64,000 bases of DNA from Robertmurraya dakarensis (GCF_900156875.1 NZ_LT707409.1:2914655-2978654), one strand, 5' to 3'; counted from the stretch's first letter, positions 52,901 to 62,088 are shown. The notes: a model not told the origin generated them from the letters alone. Numbers and translations: made by a program.

Positions 52901-53239
52901 ATGATCTTAAAAAAATTTCGTAAGTTGTCTATCCCTGTTTTTGCTTTAATGGTGGCTACAGCATGTGGAAATGGAGAAGTGATAGAGGAAGAAATGGTTC
53001 CAGAAGATGCTCCGGCTAATGTGGATATGGATACCGAAGAACAGCCTGCTGGATCAGAAATGGAAATGGAAGAAGAGCCAGCTGAAGAAGAGCTGGAATC
53101 AGAGGACTCTTCGGAAAGCGGACTTGGAGAAGAAGGAGCTGAAGACCCTGCAGGCGAGGGCACAGAAACTGAAGAACTAGATGAAGCCGAGATTGAAATG
53201 GAAGAAAGCGATGATATGAATATCGAAGAAAGCAAATAA
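52901..53239 (+). CDS. Highly acidic lipoprotein, unknown function
   Basis: A 112-residue prelipoprotein with signal peptide and lipobox VATAC (Cys about 24), followed by a low-complexity tail made largely of Glu with Asp, Ser, Gly and Pro. No folded domain is visible. The acidic tail could bind cations or act as a brush on the membrane. AGGAGG precedes the ATG; a terminator follows. Confidence 0.75.
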   Translation: MILKKFRKLSIPVFALMVATACGNGEVIEEEMVPEDAPANVDMDTEEQPAGSEMEMEEEPAEEELESEDSSESGLGEEGAEDPAGEGTETEELDEAEIEMEESDDMNIEESK

Positions 53240-53250
53240 AACTTTACCCA

Positions 53251-53290
53251 GCCTCTTACCGCACAATTACTGCGATAAGAGGCTTTTTCT
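53251..53290 (+). terminator. Terminator of the acidic lipoprotein gene
   Basis: GCCTCTTACCGCA and TGCGATAAGAGGC (one mismatch), then five T. Confidence 0.9.
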
Positions 53291-53411
53291 TAATCTGGAA
53301 GTTTAACGCCTTGGGACAACCATCGCTTTTATGTGAAACATCCTGTGAAACAAGATTATTCGGGTCGTCACAGTGACCATTTTTAAAGTAAAATACAATC
53401 AGGTGATATTT

Positions 53412-54053
53412 ATGAATAGGTTGTCTGTTAAGCTTGGGGTTTTGTTTTTCTTTATTATTTTTGGGTTGATGGTTTTTATGTTTTTCTTTTTGCATCAGGG
53501 GATTGCGGATTCTAGGGCAGAGTGGTTTCCGGATCAATCATGGCTGGCAGCAATCGTCAGCATTTTACTTAATATCGTTATAGCCATTTCCGGCGTTTTG
53601 CCAAGTGCCTTTATTACAGCTGGGACAGTTGGCGTTCTTGGTTTTCAAACTGGTTTAGTTGTTTTGATTATTGGGGAAGCAGCGGGCGCCATGGTGAGCT
53701 TCCTTCTTTATCGAAAAGGGGTTCATAAGCTTTTTCCTAAGGTAAAAATGATCAAACATCCGCTATTAGTTAGGCTTCAGAATACCGAAGGCGGAGAAGC
53801 ATTTTTGATGGTGATACTATTAAGATTACTGCCATTCGTTCCTTCTGGGCTCGTGACCCTCACGGCTGCCATCAGTAAAATGGGGTTCCTTCCTTTCAGC
53901 ATTGCCAGTACCCTGGGTAAAATTCCAGCATTGTTTATTGAAGCTTATTCAATTTACCATGTTTTAAATTTAAAATGGCAGTGGCAGCTCGGTCTGCTTA
54001 CTGTTGTCATCTTGTTTTATCTTCTGTATGTTTTGTGGAAACGTCAAAGATGA
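53412..54053 (+). CDS. TVP38/TMEM64-family membrane protein
   Basis: A 213-residue membrane protein of the DedA-related TVP38/TMEM64 (VTT) family: about six helices, with the re-entrant motif AISGVLPSAFITAGTVGVLGFQTGLVVLIIGEAAGAMVSF and LLRLLPFVPSGLVTLTAAISKMGFLPF. VTT proteins are thought to move lipids or ions. ATG 53412 follows AGGTGA; an upstream ATG has no site. Confidence 0.85.
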   Translation: MNRLSVKLGVLFFFIIFGLMVFMFFFLHQGIADSRAEWFPDQSWLAAIVSILLNIVIAISGVLPSAFITAGTVGVLGFQTGLVVLIIGEAAGAMVSFLLYRKGVHKLFPKVKMIKHPLLVRLQNTEGGEAFLMVILLRLLPFVPSGLVTLTAAISKMGFLPFSIASTLGKIPALFIEAYSIYHVLNLKWQWQLGLLTVVILFYLLYVLWKRQR

Positions 54054-54135
54054 ATCTTCACAATTTCCTCATAAGTTCTCGATAAATTCTGCATTCCTTC
54101 GAGCTATGATAAAAGCAAGAAAGGAGATGTAGAAA

Positions 54136-54381
54136 ATGAAAAGAAAATTATTTGCAGGAATTTTTAGTGCAGCCTTTATTTTAGGCGCTGGGACATTAAC
54201 GTTTGCTGCATCAAATGATGGAATCTTTGACTTCGAAGAGATGAAGCCATATATGGAGGAAATGCACCCTGATCTGACGGAAGAGGAGCAAAAAGAAATG
54301 TTTGAAGCCTGCCATGGTGAAGGCGGCATGATGGAAAATTTCAAAGGTGAAAATACCAGCAATATGATGAACAGATTCTAA
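54136..54381 (+). CDS. Small secreted protein, FAD/FAE-type acidic
   Basis: An 81-residue protein with a signal peptide (MKRKLFAGIFSAAFILGAGTLTFAAS, cleavage after FAA) and a mature part rich in Glu and Met (MKPYMEEMHPDLTEEEQKEMFEACHGEGGMMENF). Similar small proteins are common in Bacillus, without known role. One Cys and the His/Met content would suit metal binding. AAGGAGA precedes the ATG. Confidence 0.75.
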   Translation: MKRKLFAGIFSAAFILGAGTLTFAASNDGIFDFEEMKPYMEEMHPDLTEEEQKEMFEACHGEGGMMENFKGENTSNMMNRF

Positions 54382-54407
54382 GCAAGTGCTGCTAGAATAA
54401 TGAAATT

Positions 54408-54445
54408 AGGAGGCGCCCCATTGTGGTTACGGTGCACCTCCTTTC
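54408..54445. terminator. Bidirectional terminator
   Basis: AGGAGGCGCCCC and GGTGCACCTCCT form a stem with T-rich flank CTTTCT; it lies between converging genes. Confidence 0.65.
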
Positions 54446-54453
54446 TAAACTGC

Positions 54454-54603
54454 TTAATGTGTATCAATATTCCCCTGTATCATTCCACCGTTTCTTGGCT
54501 GTTCTTCCTTTTCTGCTTCATTTAAGTTATTTACAAACAGGTTAATGAGGATAAATAAGATAATGAGCAGCAGTACCCACCACTTTGACATGATTTTTTT
54601 CAT
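54454..54603 (-). CDS. 49-residue membrane protein
   Basis: A short gene: ATG 54603 has GGAAGAGG seven bases upstream, stop at 54454. The translation begins MKKIMSKWWVLLLIILFIL and has one membrane helix (about 8-27) followed by a polar tail NNLNEAEKEEQPRNGGMIQG. Function unknown. It is probably co-transcribed with 54662, which ends 58 bases upstream. Confidence 0.6.
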   Translation of the reverse strand: MKKIMSKWWVLLLIILFILINLFVNNLNEAEKEEQPRNGGMIQGNIDTH

Positions 54604-54661
54604 TAGAACACCTCTTCCTTAGTGTTCAGTTTTGTCATAAAAAACCATTTAAGTCAACTAT

Positions 54662-55396
54662 TTATCCCCAGTAGGTGATGGTATCTAGTATCCCTAGAAT
54701 CATAATGATGATTCCTGCACCTCTTTGCACCATGATACCGATCTTTCTCCCAGTCTTTTTCATAAACTTTCCACTTAAGTCCAAATACCAGATGAGAAAA
54801 ACGGCTAATAACAATGGTAATGATGTTCCAACCGCAAAAATGCTGGGAAGGATACTGCCGTAGGATACTGACATGGCCATTGGCATCAAGGTGACGAAAA
54901 ATAACACAAACATCGTCGGACAAAACCCCAGCGTAAAGCTGACACCCATCAAGAACGCACCCATTTTCCCCTTTCGTGTCAGCCTTTCAGGGATGCTTCC
55001 AAATGAAAAATACTTTTTGAATTTAATAATACCAAGCATGAACAGGCCGATAAGGATTAATATGGGCCCTACCGCTTTCCTAAACCAAGGGAAATAGCCT
55101 ATTAACACCTCTTTTACCTCGCTGCCTAAGATCCAGAATATCCAGCCAAATACGGAAAAGACAACGATTTTCCCCAATGTAAAAAAGAGTACCTCAGCCC
55201 ATGCGACTTTTTGCTGAACAGATTTATTTCCATAAACCATCACAGCACCTAAATTGGCTGTGAATTGGCAGGGCGCAAGAGCACCTACAATCCCCAGCAA
55301 AAAGGCGAACAAGATTGGAATTCCTTCCATGCTTCTTGCTAGATTATAAAAGGGCTGAGTGAAAAGATTGCTGATGCCGCTAAAAACTTCATACAT
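54662..55396 (-). CDS. DsbD/CcdA-like or TauE-like membrane protein
   Basis: A 244-residue, six-helix membrane protein with a Cys in each half (FAFLLGIVGALAPCQFTANLGAVMVYG and FLMGVSFTLGFCPTMFVLFF). Paired Cys in helices 1 and 4 is the plan of the DsbD/CcdA transmembrane electron-transfer domain, and of the related DsbD_2/TauE-type proteins that accompany copper and cytochrome genes. It could pass reducing power outwards to lipoproteins or metal ions. Confidence 0.7.
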   Translation of the reverse strand: MYEVFSGISNLFTQPFYNLARSMEGIPILFAFLLGIVGALAPCQFTANLGAVMVYGNKSVQQKVAWAEVLFFTLGKIVVFSVFGWIFWILGSEVKEVLIGYFPWFRKAVGPILILIGLFMLGIIKFKKYFSFGSIPERLTRKGKMGAFLMGVSFTLGFCPTMFVLFFVTLMPMAMSVSYGSILPSIFAVGTSLPLLLAVFLIWYLDLSGKFMKKTGRKIGIMVQRGAGIIIMILGILDTITYWG

Positions 55397-55499
55397 GACT
55401 CAAGACTCCTCACACTTTCATGGATAGATTAGAGAGATACAATCCAATATCATTCTATTATAAAGGGAAAATATGAAGTTTTTATAAAGAATCTCTAAT

Positions 55500-56675
55500 C
55501 TATTTCATGATGCTGATTCCATTTGGAACCTTACCAACCTCGATTGTTTCAATCGCTTTTTGCTCCTCCGTATCGATGACCGTTACTGTATGATCGAACA
55601 TATTGGTAACATACAGAAATTTGCTGTCCGAACTTGTTACAGCACCATGTGCTCCTTTTCCTGTTGGTATCGTTGCGGCAGCCTTTTTTGCAGCTAAATC
55701 AATAACCGTTACGGATGCGGATGGGGCATCAGCAGTGCCTTGATTAGCCACATAAGCGAACTGATCATTGCCATCAATATATACTTGAGCAGGGCCATGG
55801 CCAACTTCGACCTTTTCGATCTGATCTTTCTCTAAATCTACAATTGCCAAGCTATTTTCTGCGTTTAAGGTTACCACTAATGTTTTTCCATCAGAAGTAA
55901 TCCCTGTCGTAACCGGCGCTGCACCAACGGTAATTTTCTTCTCTTCCTTCATGGTTACAAGGTCGATCACACTCACACTATCTTCATTCATATTGGCAAT
56001 ATAAGCTTTCTCGCTGTCTGAAGAAATTCGAAACCCATGCGGTCCCTTTCCAGTTGCAATCTCAGCAGTGACGTTCATACTTTCCATATCAATAACGGAA
56101 ACATTGTCATCTTCATTATTGGTGACAAGTGCATATTTGCCATCCTCAGTGAAAACAAAATGCGCAGGGTGATTTCCGATTGGTACAGATTCTATCAATT
56201 CATCTGTTTCGATATTAAAAAACATTGCTTGTCCCGGTGTGCCATCACCATGTCCGTGTCCATCACTCTCAGGAGCTGCTTCTCCATGTGGATCTTCCCC
56301 ATGATCACCATGTGAATCATTTCCATGCGTTTCTGTTTCATGACCCGCTTCACCTGTATTCATTGGGATGACCGTTGCTCCTAGCATTTTTCCATCAGGA
56401 GATACTTGGACATTATGAACTACACCGTCCACTTGAATTGTTTCAACCACTTCATTGGTCGAAGCACTTATTTTGGTAATACTCCCACCTTCATCCGCTG
56501 TAAAGTAAAATTTTTCATCCTCCTCATCCGAAGTTAGTTCCTTTACCTCTTCCGTTTGTGTTGGTTCCTGGACTTTTTCTGCAGATGCTGAACTTTGATC
56601 AGATCCCGAACTGCACCCTGAAAGAACAACTCCTGATATTAAAAATGCCATAATTGTTAATTTTGTTTTATTCAT
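55500..56675 (-). CDS. YVTN beta-propeller lipoprotein
   Basis: A 391-residue prelipoprotein (lipobox VLSGC, Cys about 21) with a seven-bladed YVTN/cytochrome-D1-like propeller (DNVSVIDMESMNVTAEIATGKGPHGFRISSD; ENSLAIVDLEKDQIEKVEVGHGPAQVYI). A loop of about residues 110-150 is rich in His/Gly/Asp/Glu (EAGHETETHGNDSHGDHGEDPHG), which looks metal-binding. An FNR/CRP-like box lies 61 bases upstream. Function is not shown; metal or respiratory role is inferred. Confidence 0.8.
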   Translation of the reverse strand: MNKTKLTIMAFLISGVVLSGCSSGSDQSSASAEKVQEPTQTEEVKELTSDEEDEKFYFTADEGGSITKISASTNEVVETIQVDGVVHNVQVSPDGKMLGATVIPMNTGEAGHETETHGNDSHGDHGEDPHGEAAPESDGHGHGDGTPGQAMFFNIETDELIESVPIGNHPAHFVFTEDGKYALVTNNEDDNVSVIDMESMNVTAEIATGKGPHGFRISSDSEKAYIANMNEDSVSVIDLVTMKEEKKITVGAAPVTTGITSDGKTLVVTLNAENSLAIVDLEKDQIEKVEVGHGPAQVYIDGNDQFAYVANQGTADAPSASVTVIDLAAKKAAATIPTGKGAHGAVTSSDSKFLYVTNMFDHTVTVIDTEEQKAIETIEVGKVPNGISIMK

Positions 56676-56735
56676 ATCCTGCTTCCTCCTTCATTAAATC
56701 TATTGATATCATAATGACTCTGAATAGATTCAATA

Positions 56736-56751
56736 TGTGACGTACTTCACT
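56736..56751. promoter_or_regulatory. FNR/CRP-like box upstream of the beta-propeller gene
   Basis: TGTGACGTACTTCACT fits TGTGA-N6-TCACA with one mismatch, on the 5' side of the minus-strand propeller gene. It is the third such box in the window. Confidence 0.5.
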
Positions 56752-56859
56752 TTAGAAAAAAAGATAGGAAGCCATCTTAAAATTTTGTGAAAATCCACAG
56801 AAACTGCAAACTTTGCTTTTAAAATAAGCTCATTTATTTCGCGGGAATCCCTCCTATAC

Positions 56860-56896
56860 AAAAAAATAGCCTGTTCCATAACGGAACAAGCTGCCT
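56860..56896 (-). terminator. Terminator after the DUF1541 lipoprotein gene
   Basis: AGCTTGTTCC and GGAACAGGCT pair around GTTAT, then ATTTTTTTG on the minus strand. Confidence 0.85.
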
Positions 56897-56904
56897 CAAA
56901 AATA

Positions 56905-57495
56905 TTATTCAATTGGTGACAATTCACTTTCCGTCACCCATTTATGGTTGGTCACCTTGTCTCCTCCGGTAGTCGGGGTGAAATCAATCATATAAACAGT
57001 GGTTTCCTCTGCGAAGTCAATCTCAGCTGCAGCACCGTCCATTCCCTTCATATGATCGGCATTCAAGGTGACTTGCGCCCCAGGTTCTAGAGGCTGCTCC
57101 CCAGCCTCCGGAATCTCCTCATGAATGACCCATTTATGATTTTCTACCTTTTCCCCGCCATCAGTAGGAGTATAAGAAACGGCATACGCTATCGTATCAT
57201 AAGCACCGGCAATTGTTGCTTCTGCACCTTCCATGCCTGCCATATGACCTGTTTTGATGATAGTTTTACTCCCCACTTCATAAGTTGGACTTTCTGCAGC
57301 TTTTAAATCACTTGGAACTTCCCCTGATCCAGAATGCTCCATGTCTGAATGATTCATTTCACTATTTTCATTTTCGTTTGGAGTTTCTTCTTTCGTTTGC
57401 TCATTCTGTGGTGAGGCATTTTCCTCGGTTTCGCCTCCACACGCTGACAAGGCCAACATGGAGACGATCAAAATAGTGCTCATGATTCTTTTCAT
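56905..57495 (-). CDS. DUF1541 lipoprotein (YdhK-like)
   Basis: A 196-residue prelipoprotein (lipobox LSAC, Cys about 20) with a His/Met/Glu-rich linker (NSEMNHSDMEHSG) and two tandem DUF1541 domains of about 60 residues (VGSKTIIKTGHMAGMEGAEATIAGAYDTIAYAVSYTPTDGGEKVENHKWVIHEEI, repeated later). YdhK-type proteins go with copper and metal genes in Firmicutes; the His/Met pattern agrees. ATG 57495 follows GAGGTG. Confidence 0.85.
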   Translation of the reverse strand: MKRIMSTILIVSMLALSACGGETEENASPQNEQTKEETPNENENSEMNHSDMEHSGSGEVPSDLKAAESPTYEVGSKTIIKTGHMAGMEGAEATIAGAYDTIAYAVSYTPTDGGEKVENHKWVIHEEIPEAGEQPLEPGAQVTLNADHMKGMDGAAAEIDFAEETTVYMIDFTPTTGGDKVTNHKWVTESELSPIE

Positions 57496-57726
57496 ACTCT
57501 TCACCTCTGTTAACTTTATTCTCAAAAACAATTTCGCTTAAACACGCTGTTCAACCTTTAAGAATTAACATAACAGGAAAATCTGCAGAAAGTATGCATG
57601 TTAAGAAATTGTGAATTATTATTGTACGTTTAGTTTTTCTATATAAAAAACTACTAATATATGCTATAATATAATCATAAGATTCTAAATAGTCTTATAA
57701 TTTTTCATTATATGAGGAGGTCATTT

Positions 57727-58317
57727 ATGTACCAGGTTAAAGAGCAAGAAAGAATATTTATTTATACTGGTCCCGATGGTTCTGGACGAAAGACACTTGG
57801 AAAAATGGTGGCAACTGCCTTTGACATGGAAACGGTTCTATCCTATACGACCCGCCCGCCCAGACATTATGAAATAGATGGAGAAGATTATCATTTTGTT
57901 ACAAAGGAAACGTTTTTAAAAATGGCAGAAGAAGATGAATTCCTGGAAAGCGTAGAAATTGACGGATTTCACTATGGCATTCGCGAGAAAGATATTGTGG
58001 AAACCTTCCAGAAACATAACTTAGTTTATTTAGCCCTCAACCATGAAGGAGCAGAAAAATTAAAACAGATGTATGGTGAAAAAGTCATTCGAATTTTCAT
58101 CTATGCGAACCGTGAAACGGTCATTCAAAGGCAAAAGATGCGTCAAGATGACGAAGCGTCCATTAAGCGTCATATGTCACATTACGATGAAATCATGGAT
58201 TATAAAAATCAATGTGAACATGTCTTCGAAAATTATGATTTACCTCAAGTTTCATTCCAAATTAGCGAAACAATCGAAACCTACTTAGAACGTAATTTGA
58301 TTGAAACAGATTATTAA
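57727..58317 (+). CDS. Guanylate-kinase-like protein with altered P-loop
   Basis: A 196-residue protein of the guanylate kinase fold. The P-loop reads GPDGSGRKT where Gmk has GPSGVGKGT, so the order around the catalytic Lys differs. The GMP-binding region LSYTTRPPRHYEIDGEDYHFVTKETF is well kept (TTRxPR, EXDGxDYxFV). The gene is not in the usual gmk context (near rpoZ), so it is a paralogue. It could be an active kinase of another nucleotide or a regulatory pseudo-kinase. ATG 57727 follows GGAGG. Confidence 0.8.
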   Translation: MYQVKEQERIFIYTGPDGSGRKTLGKMVATAFDMETVLSYTTRPPRHYEIDGEDYHFVTKETFLKMAEEDEFLESVEIDGFHYGIREKDIVETFQKHNLVYLALNHEGAEKLKQMYGEKVIRIFIYANRETVIQRQKMRQDDEASIKRHMSHYDEIMDYKNQCEHVFENYDLPQVSFQISETIETYLERNLIETDY

Positions 58318-58467
58318 ATTGTTGAATGTGTAATTACATTCCTAGCTTCAAACCTCTTTACAACAGCCGCTATTAAAAGGTTTCATGTTACTAAAACCCC
58401 TGATAAAACTAAATAGCATTTCCTAAAAAACGAAAAGCGCGTAGAACACGTGCGTAAAACAAAAGAC

Positions 58468-58503
58468 AAAAGGCATTCCGAGTCACGATTCGGGTCCCTT
58501 TTG
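58468..58503 (+). terminator. Probable terminator of the guanylate-kinase-like gene
   Basis: AAAAGG-CA-TTCCGA and TTCGGG-TC-CCTTTT pair with mismatches, then TTGTT. Confidence 0.55.
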
Positions 58504-58563
58504 TTCCAACGTACGAATTTACTCGTTTACGTCGCTTTCACCCATTTCAATAAAAAACTTTAT

Positions 58564-58609
58564 AAAAAAAGCGATGGTATTGTACAACTGTACAATACAT
58601 CGCTTTTTT
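58564..58609. terminator. Strong bidirectional terminator
   Basis: AAAAAAAGCGAT(GG)TATTGTACA and TGTACAATACATCGCTTTTTT form a stem of about 20 bp with A and T tracts outside, between converging genes. Confidence 0.9.
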
Positions 58610-58619
58610 CATGTTTATT

Positions 58620-61163
58620 TTAGAGAGAACGGTACCCAGCATCCCATTTTTCAAATTCTTCTTTAGGGAGCGGCTTGCTGAATAAATAGCCTTGCATATG
58701 AATACAGTTATGCTTTAACAGAAACTCTTTCTGCCATTCTTCCTCTACTCCTTCAGCAATGATATTTAATCGAAGGCCGCGGGCTAAGTTGATGATGGCT
58801 TCAGGGATTTCTGCATGTTCATAATTCTCATTAATGTCTTGGATAAATGAACGGTCTATTTTGAGATTATTGACTGGCAATGAACGCAAATAACTAAAAG
58901 ACGAATATCCCGTTCCAAAATCGTCTATAGAAATAGAAATACCATATTCTTGCAATCCCTTTAATGCTTTAATCGTGTCATTTGTATTGTAAAGCAATGT
59001 ACTTTCCGTAATTTCAATTTCAAAATAGTCTGGCTGCAATCTGCACTGAGTTAAGATTTCCTTCACTTGATTGACTAAGGAACAAGGATCTTGGAATTGT
59101 TTCGCTGAGAAATTAACAGCAAGCCTTAATGGTTCTTGTCGATCTTCATTCCATCTGCTTACCTGCGAACAAGCTTCCTTCATAGCAATTTCCCATAAAC
59201 GATGGATCAGTCCTGTTTCTTCAGCAATTCCTATAAAAACATCTGGGGGCACAAATCCCAGCTCGTCATCATTCCATCTTAGCAGCGCTTCTACCCCAGT
59301 CACAACATTGGCTCGAGCATCTACTTTTGGCTGATAATACACTTCAATTTTTTCATTAGCGATCGCTTTGCGCAAGCGTGCTTCAATCTTCAGCTTTTCA
59401 TTTTTTTCCTTTGAAATTTCTTCATTGTAGAGGACAACTTTATTACCGCCTTGCTTCTTAGCCGCATACATCGCACCATCTGCAAATACCATTAGAGTAT
59501 CCGTATCCTCTGTATGTTCTGGACACAGACTGATTCCGCAGCTGGCACTTACCACGACCTCCTGGCCTTCGATGAAATAAGGCTGATGAATGGCAGCAAC
59601 AATCATATCAGCTTTAGCGATCACGTCTTTCTTCGCAAAACCGCTGACTAAGATCAGGAACTCATCGCCACCCTGCCTAGTTAATATACTTTTTTCGTTA
59701 GACAAGGAATGCTTGATCCGTTCTGAAATGAGCTTGATTAGTTGATCTCCTTTGGCATGTCCCAGCGTATCATTAACATCTTTGAATCGATCGATATCAA
59801 TAAAGATGACAGCAAAGGTTTCACCATTTTTCTTATAATTGTCAATACGCTGATTTAATACCTTGTTAAGATACCTTCGATTGTACGCGCCTGTAAGTGG
59901 ATCGTGAAAAGCTTGGAATTTGATGACTTCCTGACTCTGTTCTAGATCGGCAACATATGTCTGCAAAGAATTTGATAGTGCATTGACATTCTGCGCAAGA
60001 TGGCCCAATTCATCTTTACGTTTTAACTCAAAGCTTCCCCCAAAATTCCCTTTCGCAATTTCATTGACCTTTTCAACAATCGTTCCAATTGGCTTTGTAA
60101 TCGAACGTGAAAAAATAAAGCTGGCCAGCATCACAAGCAATATAAATAGGATCATAAATAGGACGTGCTGCACTAATTCATTTTGAAGTTCTTTTTGAAT
60201 TAAATCATAATTGTAGGTTACCCCGATGACATATGGATCCTCTATACCTTGATTAATTGGGACAAATGTTTTTGTAACCATCTTTCCGTTAATTTCATCT
60301 CTATAATTTCGTGTTTCACCTGTCTTAGCCGCTGCATGCACATGTTCTGCATCCACTTCTTGATTTTTAAATTGATAAGAATCTTCTCCGTACCAAATTG
60401 GCTGATCTGCTATGCGGATAAAGGTATTTCCATTTTTATTAACCACCCGCGTCTCTTTCCCGAATTTTTCAGGATTAAATACCGTGATTTCGAGAACACC
60501 TTCGAGAGTATTCTCGAAACGTTCCATGACATTCTTTGGACCAAAACGCTTCTCATACTCTAATACCTGATTGTCACGAAAATAAGGATTGATAATATAA
60601 TTGGTGGATCCATCATAATAATAGCCCCATTTATCGGTATGATTCGGGTTACTTGCTGCTACTTCAATCGGACCAGACCAATAATGTCCTAGTGTTAGGC
60701 CATCCTTAACCGCAACGGTTTTTAAATCAAGGAGCTGGTGAAAGGCATCGTACCAAAATCCCCATTCCTTCGTTCCCATCCCCACCTCATGAGGATCAGA
60801 GGATTTGACTCCGACAATGTTGTCTTCCGTCTCAGCCAATAAGGTAATATGCGAGACCATTAGCTCATCGGCCAGCTCTTTTAACTGCTCATTTGTAATA
60901 TCTTCATGTCTCGGGGGCAGAGCATTTCTGATCGCAATCGAAGCAGTTCTCAGCTCTCTTCCCAAAATATTCTCTACATAAAGAGCCCCATGATTTGAGT
61001 TTTCAATTTGATAGGAAACTTCTTGGACAATTAATTCTATTTCTTTTTCATTGAAGTCTATTAATTTTTGTTTCGACCGCATATAATGTAACGTACTATT
61101 TGCGATTAAAATACACAGTACAAGCAATGTAAAAATTAAAGGCAGCTTCTTTTTTATAGACAC
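58620..61163 (-). CDS. Cache-HAMP-GGDEF-EAL membrane protein
   Basis: A cyclic-di-GMP enzyme of 847 residues. N-terminal helix (about 9-27), an extracellular Cache-like sensor up to residue 325, second helix (about 330-352), HAMP (RSITKPIGTIVEKVNEIAKGN), GGDEF domain with intact RQGGDEFLIL, and EAL domain with intact VEALLRW and the later DDFGTGYSSFSYL. Both active sites look complete, so synthesis and breakdown are both possible. The sensed ligand is unknown. No neighbour is obviously linked. Confidence 0.93.
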   Translation of the reverse strand: MSIKKKLPLIFTLLVLCILIANSTLHYMRSKQKLIDFNEKEIELIVQEVSYQIENSNHGALYVENILGRELRTASIAIRNALPPRHEDITNEQLKELADELMVSHITLLAETEDNIVGVKSSDPHEVGMGTKEWGFWYDAFHQLLDLKTVAVKDGLTLGHYWSGPIEVAASNPNHTDKWGYYYDGSTNYIINPYFRDNQVLEYEKRFGPKNVMERFENTLEGVLEITVFNPEKFGKETRVVNKNGNTFIRIADQPIWYGEDSYQFKNQEVDAEHVHAAAKTGETRNYRDEINGKMVTKTFVPINQGIEDPYVIGVTYNYDLIQKELQNELVQHVLFMILFILLVMLASFIFSRSITKPIGTIVEKVNEIAKGNFGGSFELKRKDELGHLAQNVNALSNSLQTYVADLEQSQEVIKFQAFHDPLTGAYNRRYLNKVLNQRIDNYKKNGETFAVIFIDIDRFKDVNDTLGHAKGDQLIKLISERIKHSLSNEKSILTRQGGDEFLILVSGFAKKDVIAKADMIVAAIHQPYFIEGQEVVVSASCGISLCPEHTEDTDTLMVFADGAMYAAKKQGGNKVVLYNEEISKEKNEKLKIEARLRKAIANEKIEVYYQPKVDARANVVTGVEALLRWNDDELGFVPPDVFIGIAEETGLIHRLWEIAMKEACSQVSRWNEDRQEPLRLAVNFSAKQFQDPCSLVNQVKEILTQCRLQPDYFEIEITESTLLYNTNDTIKALKGLQEYGISISIDDFGTGYSSFSYLRSLPVNNLKIDRSFIQDINENYEHAEIPEAIINLARGLRLNIIAEGVEEEWQKEFLLKHNCIHMQGYLFSKPLPKEEFEKWDAGYRSL

Positions 61164-61211
61164 AATGGATACCTCCTTACTGTTAAAAAACCACCTTTAG
61201 TGATTCTAGTT

Positions 61212-61979
61212 TTAAACACTCAGCTGTACTTTTCTCTCGAGCCAATCGACTGGGTTTCTTTTAAGAAAATCGTGGAATAAATACATGAACAGCTCATGCT
61301 GATGTGCATGCGCAGCATGTCCAGCATGAAAAAGCTCGTTATACTCTACATGGGGAACAAGTTGTTTCAATTCCGCAAGTGTCCCTTTATGCAATTCATC
61401 GTATTCTCCCATTACCCAAAGGATCGGAGTTTCTAACCCGGACAGCGCTGCTTTTGAATCGAATTGATATTGTATTTGGAAGGCTTTTACTAATACTTCG
61501 GGGTGAACTTGAAGAGCAAATTTCTCAAAGATCATTTCTGAGTCTTCAGGCAGATGCTCTGAATTTGGGTTAAGAAGTTTCGCACATCGTCTTACCCAGT
61601 TACTAGTATCGTATTTTCTATTGTCTTCCAAAACTTTTTTCATATGATAATTCCATTGTGAAGGAACACTGCAGAGATATCCACCTACTAATGTCATGGT
61701 TGCTACCATTTCTGGGTACTTTCTCGCAAAAGCCTTCACGACCACCGACCCAAAACTCAATGCACATAGATGGGCTTTTTTTACTTTGTTCTGAATGAAT
61801 ACGGTATAAAGCTGTTCCACCAATGCTTCTAAACTAAGGTCTGCCAGCTCATCCTCTAAGTAGTAATAATTATAGGATATACAATGATAATGAGCTTCCA
61901 GCTGCTCCATTTCTTTTTTAAAGGCATTCTTATTTCCGACGATTCCATGTAAAAAAATAATGGTCTCTTTATTCATCAA
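61212..61979 (-). CDS. Alpha/beta hydrolase
   Basis: A 255-residue alpha/beta hydrolase: oxyanion HGIVGNKNAF, nucleophile elbow LCALSFGSVVVKAFARKYPEMV (ALSFGS), acid in VMGEYDELH and catalytic His in HAGHAAH. No signal peptide. The substrate cannot be told. It ends 48 bases before the GGDEF-EAL gene start and may be co-transcribed with it. Confidence 0.8.
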   Translation of the reverse strand: MMNKETIIFLHGIVGNKNAFKKEMEQLEAHYHCISYNYYYLEDELADLSLEALVEQLYTVFIQNKVKKAHLCALSFGSVVVKAFARKYPEMVATMTLVGGYLCSVPSQWNYHMKKVLEDNRKYDTSNWVRRCAKLLNPNSEHLPEDSEMIFEKFALQVHPEVLVKAFQIQYQFDSKAALSGLETPILWVMGEYDELHKGTLAELKQLVPHVEYNELFHAGHAAHAHQHELFMYLFHDFLKRNPVDWLERKVQLSV

Positions 61980-62088
61980 GATCCCCCTCGTATAGTACTA
62001 GTAAGAGCTCTTTCTAGAAGAATTTCCAGTTGATCCGGATCCTCTAAAATTCACTCTAGATTCCTATAGGTTATCAAGGTTAGCCTTT

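Larger units (their letters stand above)
58318..58619. other. Gap with two hairpins
   Basis: The 302 bases between converging genes hold a hairpin at 58468-58503, a strong terminator at 58564-58609, and GAATGT-GTAATT-ACATTC near 58323-58340 (a 6-bp inverted repeat). No gene is seen. Confidence 0.5.
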
